64,000 bases of DNA. It comes from Nitrospira sp. (lineage in GTDB: Bacteria; Nitrospirota; Nitrospiria; Nitrospirales; Nitrospiraceae). Shown here piece by piece: positions 34,034 through 41,955 of the stretch (position 1 is its first letter; the number at the start of each line of letters is the position of its first letter). The DNA lies in contig SWDI01000005.1 of assembly GCA_005116955.1 (NCBI GenBank), forward strand, positions 307,063-371,062, given 5' to 3'. Under the pieces are notes generated by a model. It worked only from the letters and a program-made list of their open reading frames with translations. It searched no databases and was not told where the DNA came from. The position numbers and the translations under genes are program-made.

Positions 34034-35569
34034 ATGCAAACCAACCCTGACATTGACCGTACCCGGCACATGCCGGTGCTCTACGCGACCGTTACCATGA
34101 CCGGCGCTGCCGTGATGATCCTGGAATTACTGGGCACGCGCATCATCGGGCCGTTTTACGGGGTCAGCCTCTACGTGTGGGCGTCGCTCATCGCGGTGAC
34201 GCTGATCGCACTGGCGCTCGGATATTTCCTCGGCGGCTATCTGGCTGACCGATTCGCCACGGTGCGATTGAGCCATGTGATACTCACCGCAGCCCTCGGC
34301 ACGGCGGTCATTCCTTTGCTCACCAGCCCGGTTCTCCGCTTGACGGATTCATTCGGGCTCCGTGGCGGCGCCTTCGCCAGCGCGCTGGTACTCTTTACCT
34401 TTCCGTTGACCGCTCTGGCGATGGTGGGCCCCTATGTGATCAAGCGCGCAACGCATGACCTCCGGGGCGTGGGAACCGTGGCCGGCTCGGTCTATGCCGT
34501 CAGCACGGTCGGCAGTGTCGCGGGCACCTTGCTCCTGGGATTTTATCTGTTGCCGCTGTTCGGGACCAAGACGATCCTCATCGCCCTCAGTCTGCTGTTG
34601 GCCGTCCTCGCCCTGCTGGTCGCCTGGTACGAACATGCGGCAGGCGCAAAAGCCAAAACCCTAGTGGCGACCGCCATGATGCTCGGCATCCTGACCATGT
34701 CCGGCCTGGTGGCCGCCCCGAAGCCGGTCGAGGGATTTAGGGTCCGGTCGGAAGCGGAAAGTCTCTATGGCTGGGTGCGTGTGGTGGACGACGAACGGAA
34801 CGGCTACCGCTTGATGCTCTCCGACGCCTCGGTCATCAGCGCCGTGGACCTCAGGCTCAACCGGAGTCTACTCAACTATCAACAGGTCCTAGGCCTCTTG
34901 CCTGTCTTCCGACCACATGCCTCCGAGGCGCTGCTCATCGGCCTGGGCGGGGGGCACGTCGCCCGCGATCTCCGTTCGAAAGGCATCGTGACCGACACAA
35001 TCGAAATCGACCAGGCCGTGGCCGACGCCGCGCGGACCCTGTTCCACTTTGAGCCGACCGGTCGTTTCCTCGTCGGCGACGCACGATATGAAATCAAACA
35101 CCTCAATCAGCGGTATGACCTGATCATCCACGATTGCTTCACCGGCGGGACGGAGCCGACGCATCTGCTTGCGCGAGAGATGCTGGACGAACTGCGTGGA
35201 CTCTTACGTGAAGGCGGGATCCTCGCGCTCAACTATGTCGGCTTTCAAACAGGCGAGGGTTCCGATGCGGTTACGGCCGTGTATCGCACACTCAAGAGCC
35301 TCTTTCCTCACCTCCGCGTGTTCATCACAGAAAAGACCGAGTTCACCGACTTTGTGTTTCTGGCATCCAACCAACCAATCGCCCTCGACACCTCCAGTCA
35401 GGACCGACGGATTCACTGGCTGATCGACCATGAACACCGGATCTCCGACACGGACGGCTTCCTCATCACCGACGACTACAATCCGATGGAAAGCCGCCAA
35501 GTCCGCAAGTCCGAAGCCTACCGAAAGCTGTTCCTCGAACGCATCGCCTTCGACCTGCTGCTGCGCTAA
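34034..35569 (+). CDS. Membrane-anchored spermidine synthase-like protein
   Basis: The product (511 residues from 34034; 522 from 34001) has an N-terminal half with about seven hydrophobic helices ('[20 protein letters not shown]' at its start). A class-I methyltransferase-like domain of the spermidine-synthase fold follows, with '[15 protein letters not shown]' (motif I), '[13 protein letters not shown]' (motif II) and '[19 protein letters not shown]'. Many bacteria encode such fusions with unknown substrates, so polyamine synthesis is not proven. Neither start has a strong ribosome site. A SEC-C motif follows in the next frame directly after the stop (see 35566-35669). Confidence 0.8.
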   Translation: MQTNPDIDRTRHMPVLYATVTMTGAAVMILELLGTRIIGPFYGVSLYVWASLIAVTLIALALGYFLGGYLADRFATVRLSHVILTAALGTAVIPLLTSPVLRLTDSFGLRGGAFASALVLFTFPLTALAMVGPYVIKRATHDLRGVGTVAGSVYAVSTVGSVAGTLLLGFYLLPLFGTKTILIALSLLLAVLALLVAWYEHAAGAKAKTLVATAMMLGILTMSGLVAAPKPVEGFRVRSEAESLYGWVRVVDDERNGYRLMLSDASVISAVDLRLNRSLLNYQQVLGLLPVFRPHASEALLIGLGGGHVARDLRSKGIVTDTIEIDQAVADAARTLFHFEPTGRFLVGDARYEIKHLNQRYDLIIHDCFTGGTEPTHLLAREMLDELRGLLREGGILALNYVGFQTGEGSDAVTAVYRTLKSLFPHLRVFITEKTEFTDFVFLASNQPIALDTSSQDRRIHWLIDHEHRISDTDGFLITDDYNPMESRQVRKSEAYRKLFLERIAFDLLLR

Positions 35570-35669
35570 GGCACAGGCCCCCGCCCAGAGGACAGAAAAC
35601 AAGGTTGGCCGTAATGATCCCTGCCCCTGCGGCAGCGGCAAGAAATATAAAAAGTGCCACGGGACGTGA
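35566..35669 (+). pseudogene. Out-of-frame SEC-C metal-binding tail
   Basis: Directly behind the stop of the spermidine-synthase-like gene, the +1 frame encodes about 30 residues ending [20 protein letters not shown] and a stop. This is the SEC-C zinc-binding motif known from the C-terminus of SecA and many other proteins. There is no start codon or ribosome site of its own in good position. Skipping one base near the CTGCTGCTGC run (about 35555-35565) would join it to the upstream protein. It may be a frameshift mutation, a sequencing error or programmed frameshifting. Confidence 0.6.
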
Positions 35670-36030
35670 AGAGTGCCGCGCTGGCCATGAGGCCAGAGCA
35701 CGACCATGTCATGAGGCGATAGATCCCTGCCGCTACTGACCCATCTCCACTTTCCCGCGCACGCCCGGAAGACCGTCGGCCAGCCCTGTGGATCTTTGGC
35801 AAGAACGGTTGCCGTGTCCCCTGGCAAGTCATCACAGGGTCCCCGATCTCCTGCGCTCTCGTATCTATCCCCAGCAAGCAGCATGGCCCCATTCTCCCTG
35901 ACTCTGCCTTGACTTAACGCACTTCCGAAGGCTACTCTACGGCCCCTTCGACACTACGCGATGGGCTGACGTTGCCCATAGGCTAGGGGTGTTGCTTTTT
36001 TCATCTAGGCTGGTGAATTTGGAGCTTTCC
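35670..36030. other. Intergenic region before midA and nuo
   Basis: It holds a short perfect hairpin CTGGCC-ATGA-GGCCAG at 35681-35696 without a T-run. No gene is supported; a long minus-strand ORF here runs antisense into the upstream gene and was rejected. A promoter for midA-nuo is expected but not identified. Confidence 0.4.
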
Positions 36031-37206
36031 GTGAGCACAGGGCACCCGGAACTTGTTGCTACTATTGCCTCTGAGATCGCTACGTCAGGCCCGATCCCGT
36101 TCGCACGTTTCATGGAGTTGGCGCTGTACCACCCACAATTTGGCTATTACATGCGTAGTACTCCACCAGCCCACGAACGGATCGGTTGGCGAGGTGATTT
36201 TTACACAAGCTCAGATGTCCATCCCATCCTTGGGCAAGCTCTGGCCGCACAAGCCGAACAAATGTACCGATTACTCGGCCAACCCCCTTCCTTTACCATC
36301 GTTGAAATGGGGCCTGGCAAAGGCCTATTGGCGAAACATATTCTGGAAACGTGCGCGCATCGCTACTGTTCGTTTTTTCAGCGTCTTCGGTATGTCCTGA
36401 TCGACCGAAGCCCGGCTATGCGCGAGATGCAGCGCAGGAACCTAGCTCCTTGGCTAGATCGAGCAGCTCTCCTGACATGGGCAGAGGATCTTCCGACGGT
36501 CGCTCCTCATGGTCTGACTGGTTTGCTCTTGAGTAATGAGCTCGTCGATTCGTTTCCCGTCCACCGCGTCCAGGTCACAGCAGAAGGAATCAAGGAACTC
36601 TGGGTGGACTATCGAGATGGACAGTTCCTTGAATGTCTCAAGCCGCTGTCCTCCGATGCCCTCGCCGTGCACCTAGACCGGTTGAGCCCTGAGTGGCCGG
36701 AAGGCTATCGAACCGAAATCAATCTCCAAGCCCTGGATTGGATGAAGCAAGTCGCTCAACATCTGGATCGTGGCTTTGTGCTCACCATCGATTATGGCCA
36801 CACGGCACAGGACCTCTATCGGTCCGACCGAAAAGGTGGGACATTTCTCTGCTACTCCCAGCAATCCGTCAATGAAGATCCGTTCCTCCGAGTGGGAGAT
36901 CAAGATATGACCGCCCATGTGGATTTTTCGTGCTTAGCGACGACCGGTGAAGAACAGGGACTCCAGACGACCGGCTTCACGAACCAGATGAGTTTTCTCA
37001 TGGGACTCGATGTCGAACAGATGATTGCGAAGTTGGAACAGGATAGCCCGGAGTTCAACGCAGCGATTCATCTGCTTAGGCCGAACGGGATGGGCACGAC
37101 ATTCAAGGTGCTCATCCAACACAAAGGCCTCGTGCGCCCTGAACTCGATGGCTTGCAGTACAAGCCGTTCTTTGGTTCAGCACTGACAACGCAATCTGCT
37201 GCCTGA
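36031..37206 (+). CDS. midA: MidA/NDUFAF7-family SAM-dependent methyltransferase (complex I assembly)
   Basis: The 391-residue product matches the COG1565/MidA family: 'GPIPFARFMELALYHPQFGYY' (about 18-38), 'GDFYTSSDVHPILGQALA', the SAM motif 'IVEMGPGKGLLAKHIL' (about 91-106), 'LLSNELVDSFPVHRV' and 'GFVLTIDYGHTAQDLY'. In mitochondria NDUFAF7 dimethylates an arginine of the NDUFS2 subunit (bacterial NuoD) during complex I assembly. Here it lies 53 bases upstream of nuoA on the same strand, which supports the same role. The GTG start at 36031 has TTTGGAG upstream; a GTG at 35989 is an alternative without a site. Confidence 0.88.
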   Translation: MSTGHPELVATIASEIATSGPIPFARFMELALYHPQFGYYMRSTPPAHERIGWRGDFYTSSDVHPILGQALAAQAEQMYRLLGQPPSFTIVEMGPGKGLLAKHILETCAHRYCSFFQRLRYVLIDRSPAMREMQRRNLAPWLDRAALLTWAEDLPTVAPHGLTGLLLSNELVDSFPVHRVQVTAEGIKELWVDYRDGQFLECLKPLSSDALAVHLDRLSPEWPEGYRTEINLQALDWMKQVAQHLDRGFVLTIDYGHTAQDLYRSDRKGGTFLCYSQQSVNEDPFLRVGDQDMTAHVDFSCLATTGEEQGLQTTGFTNQMSFLMGLDVEQMIAKLEQDSPEFNAAIHLLRPNGMGTTFKVLIQHKGLVRPELDGLQYKPFFGSALTTQSAA

Positions 37207-37259
37207 GGAACTACGTATGACGACATCACCAACGCTCCGTAACGTGTTCTGAGGTCTGA

Positions 37260-37631
37260 ATGGGCGACACAGCCGTCCCAGATAACTATGTCCCGATTCT
37301 CATGTTCATCGGCGTGGGCATCGCCTTGGGGACACTGACGCTCTTGCTCGGCTGGTTCGTCCGTCCAAATCAGCCCTATCGAGCAAAGTTGGCCCCCTAC
37401 GAGAGCGGGAGCCCGCTGTTTCAGGACGCCCGTGTCCAGTTTCCGATGCGGTATTACGTCATCGCGATGCTGTTTGTGATCTTCGATATTGAAATTGTCT
37501 TTATGTTTCCTTGGGCCATTGCCTTCACCAGTCTCGGACTAGTTGGATTAGTGGAGATGATCCTGTTCATCGCCATTCTGGTGGTGGGGTTCTGGTACGC
37601 ATGGAAAAAAGGGGCATTGGAGTGGGATTGA
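37260..37631 (+). CDS. nuoA: NADH-quinone oxidoreductase subunit A
   Basis: The 123-residue membrane protein has three helices and the family motif 'KLAPYESGSPLFQDARVQFP' (about 43-62), followed by 'YYVIAMLFVIFDIEIVFMFP'. It belongs to the proton-pumping arm at the interface with the peripheral arm. It opens the nuo operon and has GAGG upstream of ATG. Confidence 0.96.
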   Translation: MGDTAVPDNYVPILMFIGVGIALGTLTLLLGWFVRPNQPYRAKLAPYESGSPLFQDARVQFPMRYYVIAMLFVIFDIEIVFMFPWAIAFTSLGLVGLVEMILFIAILVVGFWYAWKKGALEWD

Positions 37632-37677
37632 AGGGAAGCTGGGCCTACCCTCCATCTGAGAAAGGGCGTAAGAACAC

Positions 37678-38157
37678 GTGAGTCTGTTGGAGCGCCAGTT
37701 TGACGCGAACATCATAACAACGAATCTGGACGCGGTCGTCAACTGGGCCCGGAAGTCCGCGCTCTGGCCCATGACCTTCGGACTGGCCTGCTGCGCCATC
37801 GAGATGATCGCGAGCGTCTCTTCCCGATACGACCTGGACCGCTTCGGCGCAGGGGTCTTTCGCGCCTCCCCCAGGCAATCGGATCTCATGATCGTCGCGG
37901 GAACGGTCTCGCGCAAAATGGCCCCGGTTATTCGCCGGATTTACGACCAAATGCCCGAACCCCGATACGTCATCTGCATGGGCTCGTGCGCAACCTCGGG
38001 CAATCATTACAACAGCTACGCGGTCGTGCAGGGTGTGGATCAAATCATACCGGTCGACGTCTATGTACCAGGGTGTCCACCGAGGCCAGAGGCCTTGCTG
38101 GACGGACTATTAAAGTTACAGGAGAAGATTCAGCGCGAGAAAGTCTTCGTGAAGTAA
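37678..38157 (+). CDS. nuoB: NADH-quinone oxidoreductase subunit B
   Basis: The 159-residue product carries the ligands of cluster N2: the tandem Cys in '[12 protein letters not shown]' (about 37-48), Cys in '[12 protein letters not shown]' (about 97-108) and '[17 protein letters not shown]'. It lies at the quinone site together with NuoCD. The start is GTG. A perfect inverted repeat follows the gene (38158-38218). Confidence 0.96.
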   Translation: MSLLERQFDANIITTNLDAVVNWARKSALWPMTFGLACCAIEMIASVSSRYDLDRFGAGVFRASPRQSDLMIVAGTVSRKMAPVIRRIYDQMPEPRYVICMGSCATSGNHYNSYAVVQGVDQIIPVDVYVPGCPPRPEALLDGLLKLQEKIQREKVFVK

Positions 38158-38218
38158 CTGACAAGCTGGCAGGTACTATACTCGCGCCTGTCAGCTCTCC
38201 GATGTGTCAGCTTGTCAG
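38158..38218. repeat. Inverted repeat between nuoB and nuoCD
   Basis: CTGACAAGCTG at 38158-38168 and its exact complement CAGCTTGTCAG at 38208-38218 enclose 39 bases that include a further small GCAGG/CCTGT stem. The word AGCTTGTCAGC recurs at 40008-40018 on the other side of nuoCD. Confidence 0.65.
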
Positions 38219-38233
38219 CGGCAGCAAGAACTT

Positions 38234-39985
38234 ATGCAATCCCTTATTGAAACCTTACTCAAGAAGTTCCCGGAAGGGGTCCTTTCCGTCGATGTCGACA
38301 CGGCCCGATCGGAAGTGACCGTCCATGTCGCTGCATCAAGGATCTTGGAGATCGCCCGGTTTTTGCACGACGACCCCGAGGCGTGCTTTGACCACATCAC
38401 CGATATCTGCTCCGCTGACTATCCATCCGATCAACAGCGGTTTGAAGTCATCTATCTCTTGTTATCTCTCCCGCACGGCAAACGAATTCGCCTAAAAGCA
38501 CGAATCACCGAAGACAACCCGTCACTGGATTCCGTAACGAGCATATGGCGCGGCGCGGAATTCTTGGAACGGGAAGTGTACGACATGATGGGAATTCGGT
38601 TTACAGGCCACCCGGACCTGCGCCGCATCCTTCTGCCGGAAGACTATGCGGAAGGCTATCCGTTACGGAAGGATTTCCCGACGGAAGGCCGCGGTTGGCG
38701 CAGTCAGTTCGACTTTATCCCTCGCCTGGATGAGCCGCCGGTGGAGCAGATCGAAAGTGAAGTGTCCGAAGCCGACAGGAAGGTATTCCTGTTGGAGCCG
38801 AACAGCTCTTCATCAACCCGGCGGGAAGAACTGTTGTTGAACATGGGCCCGCAACATCCAAGCACGCATGGAGTGGTGCGGGTTGTCCTGGAGCTGGATG
38901 GAGAACGGATCGTCAAGGCCACACCGGATCTCGGCTATCTCCATCGGGGAGTGGAAAAACTGGCGGAAGGTCTGGCCTACATGCAGATCATCCCTCATAC
39001 CGACCGGCTCGACTATGTCTGCGCGATGGCGAATAACTACGCCTATGTCCGGGCCGTTGAGAAACTCCTCGATATCACCGTGCCTGAACGAGCGGAGTAT
39101 ATCCGCACCCTTGTCGCAGAGATGCAGCGCATTTTGGGACATCTGTTCTGGTTGGGCGCCCAGGCCTTGGATATCGGAGCCATGACGGTCTTCTTCTGGA
39201 CGTTTCGCGAGCGGGAAACCTTGCTCGACATGTTCGAACGGCTGTGTGGTGCCAGGCTGACGTTGAATTATTATCGGATCGGCGGCGTAGATAGCGACTT
39301 CACTCCGGAATTAGTGACCTGTCTGAAGGAGTTCTTGGAGACCTTCCCCCAGAAGGTGGATGAGTACGATTCCCTGCTCGCGAGCAATCGGATTTGGCTG
39401 GGACGAACCAAGCATATCGCCGTCATCTCCGGAGAGGATGCCATCAATTTCGGCATGACCGGCCCGACCTTGCGGGGGTCCGGCGTGTCCTACGATGTAC
39501 GCAAACTCGAGCCCTACGGGGTCTACCATAAGGTGGACTGGGACGTGCCGGTCGGGAAAAATGGCGACACCTACGATCGTTATTGGATTCGTGTCGAAGA
39601 GATGCGCCAGAGCGCGCGGATCATCTCGCAATGTCTCGACCAGATGCCGCCTGGACCCATCATCGCCGACATACCGCAATACATTCCTCCACCCAAACTG
39701 CAAGTGATGCGTGACATGGAAAGCTTGATTCACCATTTCGTCATCTTCACGCAAGGGTTTAAGCCCCCGAAGGGGGAAACGTATTGCGCGACCGAAGCGC
39801 CGAAGGGGGAATTGGGATTTTTCATCATCAGCGACGGGAGCCCCCGCCCCTACCGGCTGAAAATACGGTCTCCTTCTTTTATTCACCTGGGTGCATTCGA
39901 CCATATGGCGCGTGGCTATTTGATTTCCGACATCATCACGATTTTCGGGACCTATGATGTGGTCATGGGGGAATGTGATCGGTGA
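38234..39985 (+). CDS. nuoCD: NADH-quinone oxidoreductase subunits C and D, fused
   Basis: The product (583 residues from the ATG at 38234; 593 from 38204) has an N-terminal NuoC domain (about 1-170: 'IWRGAEFLEREVYDMMGIRF', then GHPDLRRILLPEDY). A NuoD domain follows (about 195-583: 'NMGPQHPSTHGVVRVVLELD', 'YLHRGVEKLAEG', and a C-terminal 'DIITIFGTYDVVMGECDR'). The two are separate genes in many bacteria but fused in E. coli and others. NuoD forms the quinone-binding pocket. It is the predicted target type of the upstream MidA. Confidence 0.95.
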   Translation: MQSLIETLLKKFPEGVLSVDVDTARSEVTVHVAASRILEIARFLHDDPEACFDHITDICSADYPSDQQRFEVIYLLLSLPHGKRIRLKARITEDNPSLDSVTSIWRGAEFLEREVYDMMGIRFTGHPDLRRILLPEDYAEGYPLRKDFPTEGRGWRSQFDFIPRLDEPPVEQIESEVSEADRKVFLLEPNSSSSTRREELLLNMGPQHPSTHGVVRVVLELDGERIVKATPDLGYLHRGVEKLAEGLAYMQIIPHTDRLDYVCAMANNYAYVRAVEKLLDITVPERAEYIRTLVAEMQRILGHLFWLGAQALDIGAMTVFFWTFRERETLLDMFERLCGARLTLNYYRIGGVDSDFTPELVTCLKEFLETFPQKVDEYDSLLASNRIWLGRTKHIAVISGEDAINFGMTGPTLRGSGVSYDVRKLEPYGVYHKVDWDVPVGKNGDTYDRYWIRVEEMRQSARIISQCLDQMPPGPIIADIPQYIPPPKLQVMRDMESLIHHFVIFTQGFKPPKGETYCATEAPKGELGFFIISDGSPRPYRLKIRSPSFIHLGAFDHMARGYLISDIITIFGTYDVVMGECDR

Positions 39986-40057
39986 GACACGAGTGGCTGA
40001 TATCCGGAGCTTGTCAGCTTGCCCTTGCGCACGTCTCAGCACCAGGACTGTGAAAGT

Positions 40058-40585
40058 ATGACGTTCGTAGAAAAATATAAAGACGAAATCGCGGACATCC
40101 TGTCTCGCTATCCGGTTAGGCGTTCCGCGTTAATCCCACTCCTCTACGTCGCCCAGCGTGATCAGGGCTATGTAACCGAGTCGGCGATGCAGGAGATCGC
40201 CCATCTTCTCAGGCTGACGCCTCCCCAAGTCTATGAGACGATCACCTTTTACACGATGTTTAATCTGAAACCGGTGGGCACGTTCCATATTCAAGTGTGC
40301 AAATCCCTCATGTGCGCCCTTGTCGGCTCGGATACCGTGATCGAATGGATCAAGACGAAGTTGGGCATTGGGCCGGGGGAATCGACAGCGGATGGCCTGT
40401 TTAGTCTTAGCGTGGTGGAGTGTTTGGCGGCTTGCGGGACCGGCCCTATGATGCAAATCAACGAGGACTATTACGAGCAATTGACCGAAAATAAACTGGA
40501 CCGGATTTTGACCGATCTCCGATCCACTGGAACCAGCCCGCTGAAAAGTGGACCGTTCATGTGGCCGGAACCGGTAAAGACGTAA
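40058..40585 (+). CDS. nuoE: NADH-quinone oxidoreductase subunit E
   Basis: The 175-residue product (from the ATG at 40058) has the thioredoxin-like 2Fe-2S domain of NuoE with four Cys ligands in 'VCKSLMCALVG' (about 84-94) and 'VVECLAACGTGPMMQIN' (about 123-139). It accepts electrons next to the FMN site in NuoF. An upstream in-frame start at 40019 is less likely because the intervening sequence looks intergenic. Confidence 0.94.
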   Translation: MTFVEKYKDEIADILSRYPVRRSALIPLLYVAQRDQGYVTESAMQEIAHLLRLTPPQVYETITFYTMFNLKPVGTFHIQVCKSLMCALVGSDTVIEWIKTKLGIGPGESTADGLFSLSVVECLAACGTGPMMQINEDYYEQLTENKLDRILTDLRSTGTSPLKSGPFMWPEPVKT

Positions 40586-40650
40586 GCAGTGAGACGTTGG
40601 GGGAAGCGGGCACGCCCCTGTTTATTGTACGTTTAGCGTGTAACGATCCT

Positions 40651-41955
40651 ATGCCGAAACACGAACTCATTCTTCTGAAAAATATGATGCAACCCGGCTA
40701 TACCGGGTCTCTAGCGGACTATGAAAAAACGGGTGGTTATCAAGCCTTGCGCAATACCCTCGGAAAGCTCGCCCCAGCAGACGTCACGGCCATCGTCCGA
40801 AAATCAGGCCTGCGCGGTCGAGGCGGCGCGGGATTCCCGACCGGCGTGAAGTGGGGATTCCTCCCGAAAGATTATCAAGGACCCCGCTACCTGTGCTGCA
40901 ACGCCGACGAGAGCGAGCCGGGCACGTTTAAGGACCGGCAACTCATGGAGCGGGACCCCCATCAAGTCTTAGAAGGCATCGTGTTGGCCTGCTACGCCAT
41001 CGGTTCAGAAACCGCCTATATCTACATTCGTGGCGAAATGGTTCTCGGCTCAAAGATTTTGGAGCATGCCATCGGTGAAGCACGAGCCGCCGGTTATATC
41101 GGCAAGAATGTTTTAGGCTCCGGCATCAATGTCGACGTGTGGGTGCATCGCGGAGCAGGCGCCTACATCTGCGGTGAAGAAACCGCCCTCTTGGAATCGC
41201 TTGAAGGCAAACGTGGTCTTCCTCGCATTAAGCCACCGTTTCCCGCCACGCATGGGCTCTACAACAAGCCGACCGTCGTCAACAACGTCGAGACGCTGGC
41301 GAACCTCCCCCACATCATCACCCGAGGCCCCGAATGGTTTGCGGCGATCGGGTCGCCGCCAAAGAGCACCGGCACTCGAGTCTTCTGCGTGAGCGGACAT
41401 GTGAAACGACCGGGCAATTACGAAGTTCCGATGGGCATGACCGTCCGAGAATTAGTATACGAGTATGCTGGTGGTATGCGGTCGGACAAGCCCCTGAAAG
41501 CCTTTATTCCCGGTGGCGCGTCAGCGCCGTTTCTGACTCCGGCTCATCTCGACGTGAAACTCGATTTCGAACATGTCGCGGCAGCGGGATCGATGCTGGG
41601 TTCCGGCGGTGTGACCGTGATGGAAGAAGGCACCAGCATGGTCTGGGCGGCGCTTCGGCTGATGGAATTTTTCTACCATGAGTCTTGTGGGAAATGTAGC
41701 CCGTGCCGAGAAGGCAGTTCCTGGCTCGTCCAGACCATGCGCAGAATCTTTGCGAAACGTGGCCGGATGGAGGATCTTGAAACCTTGTTGGATCTATGCA
41801 AAAACATCGCAGGCCGCACGGTCTGTGCCTTCGGTGACGCGGAAGTCGCTCCGATTCAAAGCACGCTCAAGCACTGGCGTCATGAATACGTTGATCTCAT
41901 CAATGAAGCAGAAGCCGCGAATTTAATCAGACCTGAACCGGTGGCAAGACGATGA
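40651..41955 (+). CDS. nuoF: NADH-quinone oxidoreductase subunit F
   Basis: The product (434 residues from 40651) has the FMN/NADH-binding region 'SGLRGRGGAGFPTGVKWGFL' (about 52-71), 'CNADESEPGTFKDR', 'GAGAYICGEETALLESLEG' and the N3 4Fe-4S ligands in 'ESCGKCSPCREG' (about 344-355) plus a later Cys in GRTVCAFGD. It is the NADH-oxidising subunit. A GTG at 40561 inside nuoE is the longer alternative. Confidence 0.95.
   Translation: MPKHELILLKNMMQPGYTGSLADYEKTGGYQALRNTLGKLAPADVTAIVRKSGLRGRGGAGFPTGVKWGFLPKDYQGPRYLCCNADESEPGTFKDRQLMERDPHQVLEGIVLACYAIGSETAYIYIRGEMVLGSKILEHAIGEARAAGYIGKNVLGSGINVDVWVHRGAGAYICGEETALLESLEGKRGLPRIKPPFPATHGLYNKPTVVNNVETLANLPHIITRGPEWFAAIGSPPKSTGTRVFCVSGHVKRPGNYEVPMGMTVRELVYEYAGGMRSDKPLKAFIPGGASAPFLTPAHLDVKLDFEHVAAAGSMLGSGGVTVMEEGTSMVWAALRLMEFFYHESCGKCSPCREGSSWLVQTMRRIFAKRGRMEDLETLLDLCKNIAGRTVCAFGDAEVAPIQSTLKHWRHEYVDLINEAEAANLIRPEPVARR

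Noticed and set aside
35204-35884. 226-codon minus-strand ORF across the end of the spermidine-synthase-like gene
   Set aside because: It lies antisense to both the gene end and the SEC-C motif and lacks a ribosome site.
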